From Rickettsiaceae bacterium (GTDB taxonomy: Bacteria; Pseudomonadota; Alphaproteobacteria; Rickettsiales; Rickettsiaceae), in the NCBI GenBank assembly GCA_021741285.1, contig JAIOYD010000005.1:1-18391 (forward strand): DNA of 18,391 nucleotides, written 5' to 3'. The notes below the pieces were generated by a model that worked only from the letters and a program-made list of their open reading frames with translations, did not search any database and was not told the DNA's origin. Below, piece after piece: positions 1 through 6,300 of the stretch (position 1 is the first letter of the stretch; each line of letters starts with the position of its first letter). The position numbers were made by a program, and so were the translations under genes.

Positions 1-340
1 ATCCATCACCATCTATCAAACCTAAATAGAAATATCTAACCAAATGTTTTGGTATATCATTTATTAAATCAAGAGGTGATTTTATACTTTTATTTAAAAA
101 GTATTTTGATTGATAATTATCATAAAATTTCGAATCACAAAAATAAATTGACATTTGAGGTCTTCTATTTTTTCTAACTCTTCTCATTGTACATATATTT
201 AAAAAATCAATACATTTAATATTATCAACTATTTCCAGTGCATCATCTTCTAATATTTCCAATATGGTTCTATATCTTTCTATATATCCATCTGACCATA
301 AAAATCCTAAAAAATATGTAAAATTTATATCATAATTCAT
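1..340 (-). CDS. LAGLIDADG-family homing endonuclease, partial (3' end outside window)
   Basis: Reading the minus strand from an ATG at 340 gives 113 open codons that run off the left edge, so only the N-terminal part is seen. Near the N-terminus is FLGFLWSDGYIE (residues about 11-22), a typical first LAGLIDADG helix with its acidic residue. Near the edge is YFYLGLIDGDG (about 103-113), a clear second LAGLIDADG motif. About 80 residues separate the two, with a basic segment (RRVRKNRR) around residue 53 that suits DNA contact. Known members are free-standing phage endonucleases that cut intronless alleles and copy themselves by recombination. The gene is transcribed divergently from the gp47-like nuclease. 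A TATAAATA box lies 32 nt upstream of the start. It could instead belong to a larger intron- or intein-derived element; the missing C-terminus prevents a decision. Confidence 0.8.
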   Translation of the reverse strand, partial: MNYDINFTYFLGFLWSDGYIERYRTILEILEDDALEIVDNIKCIDFLNICTMRRVRKNRRPQMSIYFCDSKFYDNYQSKYFLNKSIKSPLDLINDIPKHLVRYFYLGLIDGDG

Positions 341-372
341 AACTATCTCTCATTTTTTAATATAACATTATA

Positions 373-380
373 TATTTATA
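373..380 (-). promoter_or_regulatory. Putative T4-late-type promoter box (TATAAATA)
   Basis: On the minus strand this is an exact TATAAATA, the consensus of T4 late promoters, 32 nt upstream of the homing endonuclease ATG. In AT-rich DNA this octamer also occurs by chance (one copy lies inside the giant gene near 5010), so only position supports it. The plus strand of the same interval must also carry the signal for the nuclease gene at 409; there I see only the TATATTTATATATT-like stretch. Confidence 0.35.
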
Positions 381-408
381 TATTAAAAAACTATCCGTCC
401 TTTCACAC

Positions 409-1542
409 ATGAGTAAAAAAATATTTTTAATAGGCGATACACATATCGGCCTTGGTTATCCAAACACAACAGATAAATGGCACAAAATACACATAGAATA
501 TTTCAAAGATTTCCTAATACCACTTCTTAAAAAGGAAGTAAAGGAAGGTGATATAATCATACACTTAGGCGATTTATTTGACAATAGAAATATCATACCT
601 ATAAACCTATTAAACTATGGTATGGATATAGTTGAGGAAATATCAAAAATAGCACCTCTTCATATAATAATAGGAAATCATGATTTATACTCAAAAAGTG
701 CATCCGAAATAAATTCAGTAAGACCTTTCAAATACATACCAAATGTAAAAATATATGATTCTCCAAAAATATTAAAATTCAATAATTTGGACATTTTAAT
801 GATGCCATATATAGAGAGAAGATTAGACCAAATAAAAGTAATCGATGAAAATAAAAATTGTGATTATTTATTCTGTCACTCAGATTTGAATGGTTGTAAA
901 ATGCACTTAAACTCCGCAGCACACAGAAATAGTGATAAAATAGATATTGAAAACTTTAAATCTTTTAAAAAGGTCAGATCTGGACACATTCATTTAGTAC
1001 AATCAAATGATTGTTTTACATTTGTTGGATCCATTTTTCAAATGGATCGAAATGATACAGGAGATCAAAAAGGTATATTTGTAATAAATACAGATGATGA
1101 TACTGAAGAGTTTTTTCCAAATAATATATCACCAGTATTCAGAAAATTCAGAGTAATAACAGAAGAGGATATTGATGGATTGGATGCGATTAAAGACACA
1201 AAAGACTACATAGATCTAGCCATATCAAACAATCTGCTTATCAACAATAGAAAGCTTCGCAGAAAGCTTGAAATGATGTTAGAGAAAGGTAATTTCGCGT
1301 CTGTTGAGTATATAGATGACATAGTTCAAAAGAATGAAGATGGAGAAGATATTATTTCTGAAGCTGTCGAGATAGATGAAGAATCTATGGATATCTCTAT
1401 AAAGCTAGAATACGAAACTTATATCAGAGAGTATATCGATAGACAGAAATATGAGAACTCTGATTTCAAAGATGGGATACTAAGTGAGTATGATGAAGTA
1501 ATAAGACTTTACAACGAAAACTATAAATCAAAGATTGACTAA
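409..1542 (+). CDS. gp47/SbcD/Mre11-like recombination endonuclease subunit
   Basis: This is a calcineurin-type metallophosphoesterase of 377 aa, close to the length of T4 gp47 (339 aa) and SbcD. All the metal-binding motifs are present in order: GDTHIG (D10, H12), GDLFDNR (D55), GNHDLY (N90, H91), CHSDLNG (H157) and SGHIH (H193, H195). In T4 the partner is gp46 (SbcC/Rad50-like). The complex resects double-strand ends for recombination-dependent replication and helps degrade host DNA. The C-terminal third (about 240-377) is acidic and would hold the partner-binding and capping region. The ATG at 409 has no Shine-Dalgarno sequence but the protein starts immediately with the beta-strand preceding GDTH, so the start is secure. 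No gp46 gene lies next to it: downstream is a terminator and convergent genes, and upstream a divergent endonuclease. Confidence 0.93.
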   Translation: MSKKIFLIGDTHIGLGYPNTTDKWHKIHIEYFKDFLIPLLKKEVKEGDIIIHLGDLFDNRNIIPINLLNYGMDIVEEISKIAPLHIIIGNHDLYSKSASEINSVRPFKYIPNVKIYDSPKILKFNNLDILMMPYIERRLDQIKVIDENKNCDYLFCHSDLNGCKMHLNSAAHRNSDKIDIENFKSFKKVRSGHIHLVQSNDCFTFVGSIFQMDRNDTGDQKGIFVINTDDDTEEFFPNNISPVFRKFRVITEEDIDGLDAIKDTKDYIDLAISNNLLINNRKLRRKLEMMLEKGNFASVEYIDDIVQKNEDGEDIISEAVEIDEESMDISIKLEYETYIREYIDRQKYENSDFKDGILSEYDEVIRLYNENYKSKID

Positions 1543-1547
1543 ACAAG

Positions 1548-1572
1548 AAAACCACTCATTTAGAGTGGTTTT
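1548..1572. terminator. Bidirectional intrinsic terminator between convergent genes
   Basis: A perfect 10-bp stem (AAAACCACTC / GAGTGGTTTT, 1548-1557 with 1563-1572) has a 5-nt loop ATTTA. A T-run follows on the plus strand, and a shorter T-rich stretch on the minus strand. It sits just after the stop of the gp47-like gene and overlaps the last codons and stop of the convergent 88-aa gene, so it can end both transcripts. Confidence 0.9.
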
Positions 1573-1826
1573 TTTATTACTTTTATTTTTAAATCTCCAG
1601 TTCCTTTTATCAATCTGTGATAAGCACCCATCGGTATGAATACTTCACCTTCAATCTTTTTAGGAAGCTCATTGTCTATCTGTACCATCCAATCTGTGTT
1701 ATTAAGAGATTCGATTATACGATCTTCTCTATCGCGATGCCAGCACATTTCTCCAGAATCAGTATCTTGACTGAACTCTCTGATAAACATGTTATCACTT
1801 ATTTTAGTTTCTTTAAATGGTAACAT
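1560..1826 (-). CDS. Small cupin-like phage protein
   Basis: This 88-aa protein has the pattern WHRDREDR (residues 29-36), a central segment with WMVQID and LP, then FIPMGAYHRLIKGTGDL (63-79). That layout of short beta-strands with a His in the first block (H30), an IP turn and a second His (H70) resembles a minimal single-domain cupin. Similar small WHRD/EDR proteins occur in other tailed phages, but I know of no established role. The two His and nearby acidic residues could bind a metal; enzymatic activity is not shown. The start overlaps the stop of the upstream 130-aa gene by one base (TAATG), so translation is probably coupled. The last codons fall inside the shared terminator. It is the last gene of the 3316-1560 operon. 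Confidence 0.75.
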   Translation of the reverse strand: MLPFKETKISDNMFIREFSQDTDSGEMCWHRDREDRIIESLNNTDWMVQIDNELPKKIEGEVFIPMGAYHRLIKGTGDLKIKVIKKPL

Positions 1827-2218
1827 TAACTTACTATTTGTTTATATCTTTCTTTGAATTTATCAATTTTACCTAACCAATTATCTTTCACATCACAATC
1901 TTTCACATAGTTTTTAATTCTAGGTTCAATATAAATCAACAATTCTCTTATTTGCCCTATAAATGCAGATAATAATTTAGGACTTTTATACAAATCATTA
2001 ACATTATCAATCAATTCAAAATAAGTTTTACCATTTATAAGTGGTTCTCTTAATCTCTTCATCATAGAAGTTAGTTCTTTAGTTGCTTCTTCATCAATAC
2101 CCATTTTAGTGATCTGAGAAAACTTCATACTAATTAAAAAACCAAAGTCGAGTAAAAAATCACTAACAAATTTTCTATCAACTGATTCAAATATTTTATA
2201 TGTTTTTAAATGTTTCAT
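1826..2218 (-). CDS. Hypothetical helical protein with capsid-targeting-like N-terminus
   Basis: I do not recognise this 130-aa protein. It starts MKHLKTYKIFES, close to the N-terminus of the neighbouring 188-aa protein (MKHIKQFNDFSE) and of the 89-aa protein at 16658. In T4 a similar N-terminal tag directs internal proteins into the prohead, so packaging into the head is a possible role (inference). The rest is predicted mostly alpha-helical and rich in Lys, Glu, Leu and Ile, with no Cys-pair or catalytic motif I can name. It has no signal peptide. It lies 68 nt downstream of the 188-aa gene, and its stop overlaps the ATG of the cupin-like gene. A 6-bp hairpin ends 2 nt before its ATG, and a possible pseudoknot lies just upstream. 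Confidence 0.8.
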   Translation of the reverse strand: MKHLKTYKIFESVDRKFVSDFLLDFGFLISMKFSQITKMGIDEEATKELTSMMKRLREPLINGKTYFELIDNVNDLYKSPKLLSAFIGQIRELLIYIEPRIKNYVKDCDVKDNWLGKIDKFKERYKQIVS

Positions 2219-2220
2219 TA

Positions 2221-2240
2221 GACTATATATAAAAATAGTC
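2221..2240 (-). repeat. Short inverted repeat directly upstream of the 130-aa gene
   Basis: GACTAT and ATAGTC arms (2221-2226 and 2235-2240) flank an 8-nt A/T loop, ending 2 nt before the start codon at 2218. As RNA it would form a weak 6-bp hairpin that could partly mask the initiation region. As DNA it contains a TATATATA stretch that could serve as a -10 box. Either reading is inference. Confidence 0.4.
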
Positions 2241-2289
2241 GGGATAATTATTTGACTTTAATCTAAATGTCTTATCCTCCCTTAGATTA
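2241..2289 (-). other. Possible H-type RNA pseudoknot in the intergenic leader
   Basis: In the minus-strand transcript, TAATCTAA (2289-2282) can pair with TTAGATTA (2266-2259), forming 8 bp that start at the stop codon of the 188-aa gene. GGATAA in the loop (2277-2272) can then pair with TTATCC further downstream (2247-2242). Loop lengths of 4, 5 and 11 nt are compatible with an H-type pseudoknot. It could terminate, stabilise or regulate between the two cistrons. Base composition is AT-rich, so chance pairing cannot be dismissed. Confidence 0.3.
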
Positions 2290-2853
2290 CCAGAAGCCGG
2301 GATACGAGGTATTATTCCATAAATAGGGAAATTTATTTATTCTACATGCCCAGTAGCCAGCTTTAGTCTTGTCTTTTTTCATATCACAGTTGTGCCTAGC
2401 AGCAAAAGCCTTTCTAGCCTTAGGATCACTCACCTTTGCAGTCAATCCTCCATGAACATCACCAAAGGCAATTTTCTTAACTTTACCCGTCTTAGGATTC
2501 TTTACATATACGTGATATTTCTTACTCCCACCTCTTTTAGGTTTATTAAGTTCAACCTCTTTACCGTGGTATTCCGCCTCATTCAATTCTTCTTCAACTT
2601 CCATTGGAATATCCAATGCAACTCTTTTACCATTAAAAGTACCAAAGCAACCAATCTCAGTAGTTTCGTATAATTCTTTATCAATACCTTCAAGTACTAA
2701 ATCACCTTCGTCGAAAAGATTTCTAGCTTCTTCCAATATGGAAAAGAATTGTTTAGAGCCAGGTCTAAACACATTTTCAGTGATTGGCATAGAATTCAAC
2801 AAATGATACTTTAAACCTTCTGAAAAGTCATTAAATTGTTTTATATGTTTCAT
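2287..2853 (-). CDS. Phage protein with C-terminal RHNC/KTKAGYWAC domain and capsid-targeting-like N-terminus
   Basis: This 188-aa protein has three parts. The N-terminus MKHIKQFNDFSEG has the recurrent tag-like motif seen on three proteins here. The middle (about 35-105) is acidic, with an EIGCFGTFNGKRVALDIPM segment (67-84). The C-terminal domain (about 110-173) reads KKYHVYVKNPKTGKVKKIAFG, then DPKARKAFAARHNCD and KTKAGYWACR. It is basic and has two conserved Cys (C156, C170) and aromatics. Very similar C-terminal domains are common in tailed phages and some giant viruses; I believe the family is catalogued as DUF5872, but this is from memory. The function is unknown to me. A tag-like start plus a basic compact domain would suit a virion or head-internal DNA-associated protein (inference). 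It starts 4 nt after the stop of the Cys-rich gene, so they are co-transcribed. Confidence 0.85.
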   Translation of the reverse strand: MKHIKQFNDFSEGLKYHLLNSMPITENVFRPGSKQFFSILEEARNLFDEGDLVLEGIDKELYETTEIGCFGTFNGKRVALDIPMEVEEELNEAEYHGKEVELNKPKRGGSKKYHVYVKNPKTGKVKKIAFGDVHGGLTAKVSDPKARKAFAARHNCDMKKDKTKAGYWACRINKFPYLWNNTSYPGFW

Positions 2854-2857
2854 ATTA

Positions 2858-3316
2858 TTAAATTATACTTTTTAAAAAATCTTCAAATCTGACAACTTTT
2901 TCGGTATCATCCGATGCACATTCACAAGGATTACATTGACAATTTGAACAACCTTCTTCTTGACCACACTCACAAGTATTACACTCACAATCTGAACAAC
3001 AATCTTCTTCATTAGGTGTTAAACCACCCATAAGAATATTATCTTCTTCTGGTGCAACCTCATCAACAGATATAGAAATCTTAAAATCCTCAAACTTCTT
3101 AATAGATTTCTTCAATCCAGGAGTAGTAATTTGTATTTCTTTTTTAAGAGTCTTTTCTTTTCCTTTAGCAATAGGTTCGAACTCCGATCTAAATCCAAGG
3201 TTATCAACATCTTCTTCTTTTTCAAAAGATTCGATATCAAATCCTACTTCAAGTTCTTTTTCTTTTTTTGGTTTTTCTTCTTTTAAGAATTTTTCCATCT
3301 TCTCAATTTTAGCCAT
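2858..3316 (-). CDS. Acidic protein with tandem Cys-rich metal-binding-like repeats
   Basis: I cannot assign this 152-aa protein to a family. The first 60 residues are highly charged (Lys/Glu). Residues 106-133 hold 11 Cys in two 16-residue repeats, CSDCECNTCEC and CSNCQCNPCEC. This is metallothionein-like in density and suggests a bound metal cluster; disulfides are unlikely in a cytoplasmic phage protein. A short FEDF-type motif occurs at KKFEDF (73-78) and at the C-terminus, RFEDFLKSII (143-152), with a related MEKFLKEE near the N-terminus (7-14). These resemble the tag on the neighbouring proteins. The ATG at 3316 is only 4 nt from a TATAAATA box, so Met7 (ATG at 3298) may be the true start if that box is used. 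It is the first gene of the operon. Confidence 0.78.
   Translation of the reverse strand: MAKIEKMEKFLKEEKPKKEKELEVGFDIESFEKEEDVDNLGFRSEFEPIAKGKEKTLKKEIQITTPGLKKSIKKFEDFKISISVDEVAPEEDNILMGGLTPNEEDCCSDCECNTCECGQEEGCSNCQCNPCECASDDTEKVVRFEDFLKSII
2918..3013 (-). repeat. Two tandem 48-bp repeats encoding the Cys-rich units
   Basis: Units at 2966-3013 and 2918-2965 are in register and share most bases, including ACA-TCACAAG and TTACA blocks. Each encodes one 16-residue unit with five or six Cys. They look like a recent in-frame duplication. Confidence 0.8.
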
Positions 3317-3320
3317 AGTT

Positions 3321-3328
3321 TATTTATA
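3321..3328 (-). promoter_or_regulatory. Putative T4-late-type promoter box (TATAAATA) of the Cys-rich operon
   Basis: An exact TATAAATA on the minus strand lies 4 nt upstream of the ATG at 3316. A TATAAAAA variant is directly upstream at 3336-3329. If the inner box is used, transcription would begin at about the annotated ATG, favouring either leaderless translation or initiation at the next Met (3298). The interval 3317-3396 must also carry the promoter for the divergent giant gene; no clear box is visible for it. Confidence 0.35.
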
Positions 3329-3396
3329 TTTTTATACTCTATATATTATTATCAAGAAACACTATTTTAATATATATCAAAAAAGTAATAATATAA

Positions 3397-6300
3397 ATGT
3401 CTAATCATAAAAGCTTAGTTTTCTTCAATAAAGAAGGTGATTATTTAAACATAAAATATAATGAAAGTGTAGATAGATTCGAAGGTGATTTACTTTTCCA
3501 CGAAAGTTCATCAGACATCTACAAAACTTATGGATTATATACAATGGAACATCTCCCTGCATTTGAATATGCGGTTCCAGGAGATTTAACTTTAAACAAG
3601 TTTCAATTATTCAATGAATGGGGTATGCACTTTTATTCGGGAAGACAAGGAACATTTTCAATGGTATCCATCGAACCAGTAAACAATGATCCAAGCTTTT
3701 ATTCAAAATGGATATACGGAAAAGACTTTGAAAGACTTTTCCCAATTGGAACTTTTATTATGTTTGATAGTGAATTTTTAGAGTTTCAGGATACTAAAAA
3801 GACATATGCGATAGTTGGTTCTAAAAAAGATGGCGTTATGATACTAACAGATGTGGATAATGCAACATTCGAATCTACATATTATGTAGAATATACGAAT
3901 GGATCATTGACTGATATTATAGTTAGAGGATCAAATCTATTAGGTGTATACAATTATATAGATAAAGAATATAAAAACAATATATCTAACTGGAGTGAAC
4001 CTGATTTTTATGAAAAATATTATACAGGTAAAAGACTTAATGTCATCGATAGTGAGAAAAATGATGGTGTTTATACTATCAAAGAAAATGATGTAACAGA
4101 TGCAGTACATTTTGAATATTATGTTAAAAATGTACCAGCTGATAAAAATATCATAATGGAATTGGTTTCAAAAACAGATGTTCCTAAAATATACGATGGT
4201 GGTCTTATTATATCAAACGGGAAAATAATATTTAGAAATAAAAGTTTATTTCCTAAAATATTGAAACCCGGACGAGAGTTTAAAATAATAGGTTCTGGTC
4301 TAAATAGTAATTTTTTAACAATTTCTTCCTTACCTGATTTTAAAAAGATTTCAGAATTAGTCATATATTACGAAAAAGAACAAGTGTTGTACAACAACAA
4401 TGTTTACCAATGTGTAAAATCATATACACATGATTATTCAAACACAACTACCAAAAACATAACTCCAGAAAACACAGAGTATTGGGGAAAGCCAACATAT
4501 ATATCAGTAGAACAATCATTAAATGATGAGGTAATAAACAATTGTCAAATATACCTAACAACAGATAGGTTATATTTTGAACAAGGGTACACACAGAGTA
4601 GTTCTGTTACATTATCAATGGCTGCAGAAAAGTATAAAGATGATTTTAATTCAATAAATGTTGATCTTTATATGAATAAAGGAGTATTAAAGGCAGATTT
4701 GATGTATCCTACTAAATATGCAGAAGTTAACTTTTATCACACAGAAACCGTAAGTACTTGCTTGGCAAATCTTGGTGACAGAGAATCTTTTATAGTTAGG
4801 AAAGCAATTGAATTATTAGGAAAGCCAAATTCTCTTATCTCAACAAGTGCACTAAGTTTTCAAGAGTACTCACAATTATCAACTTTATATGACAATGAAG
4901 TTGCAAATTGTAATTCATACCTGATAGGAAACACATTTCAAACAAATGAAAGATTAGTAGAAGTAAAAGAACAATTTACACAAGAACTAAATTATAATTA
5001 TTCAGAAAACTATAAATATAATATAGTTTTTACAGATTTAGATGAATTTGGTTTAAAGTTAACAATAAATAAACAAACATACGAAGAGGAAATAAATTGG
5101 CTATATTCTGGGGCGGCACCAGACATGGAAAGAACAATTGACAGAACTTTAAGAAATTGGTTAACTAGAAATTATTTAAAACTCAAAGAATTAGGAATAA
5201 TAGCGGAATTAGAATATTTAGGTAGTTATATCTCACCATTTTTCAACGCGATAGTAGTAAGATCAGAGTACCCAAATATACCTATAGATATAAATAAAAT
5301 CGAAGTTGGAACTACAGCGGATTACCACATAGAACACTCTAAAGTTTTATTTAATGAAATAGGTGGTAATTTAGAATTTAAAATAAACAATAAACCATAT
5401 GAAATACAAACAATATATGGAACATTTTTAGACAATACAGGTACACCAGTTTCCGCAACATCATCCAGTGCTGTTGTAAAACTACCCGACATTCCTGCAA
5501 CATTGGCAGCATGGGTAGAAGAACATGGTGAATTATTAGCAACATATGGTATAATAGTTAAAAACATAAACAATCTTTTAAAGTTTGATGTAAAGAGAAC
5601 GGATAGAAGATTGGATTATACAATAAAAACTGGAAAACTAATGCTACCAGGACAAACAGATTATGTAATAACAAAAAAAATAAAAGGAAATAAAGGAGTT
5701 ATAATTACAGGAAATGAAGTAAAACTTATAAAAGAAGAAGCTAATTCGTCATTTGAGGATGCAGGATTTGGAACAGGAAGAATTATTTCTATAAACAATA
5801 CTCCATACCCATTACAAAATATAAAATATAATCTTATTGGAGTAGATCCAAAAGCAATGGCACTAAAGTATGAAGGACCATTTTGGGGATTAGAAAAAAC
5901 ACCGTGTAAATCGTCCGGATTTGTAACTATAGCATTTAATTTGGGATTTGGACAAACAACATGTATTGATCCAGGTACAGGAGGTGGAACAGGAGGAGGT
6001 GGAACCGCAAGTAGTGGACCATTTAATAAAACACAATATGATTCAAATTTTTCAACAGAGGGTGCGTTTGGTGTAAACTATACAACTAATACATACGAAT
6101 CATTAAACATAGACATATCCGGACAATTAGGAGTTTCTAATTTAGTTGATATAAAATATATACAATTGGCAAACTCTATATTTGTATTAGGTGACAATTT
6201 GAGTGCAATAGATGCATACACAGGAATATATCTATCAACAATATATTTAACAGGAAATACAGATAGTATAGAAATGGAATTTAATACATTCAACAACTAT

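Noticed and set aside
341..408. tRNA or small RNA in the divergent gap
   Set aside because: The 68-nt stretch is nearly all A/T, with no cloverleaf pairing or conserved T-loop; it reads only as promoter and leader sequence.
1617..2673. Plus-strand open frames at 1617-1823 and 2392-2673
   Set aside because: They lie antisense to well-supported minus-strand genes, have no leader or domain, and their translations look like reversed coding sequence (runs of hydrophobic and Ser/Phe residues).
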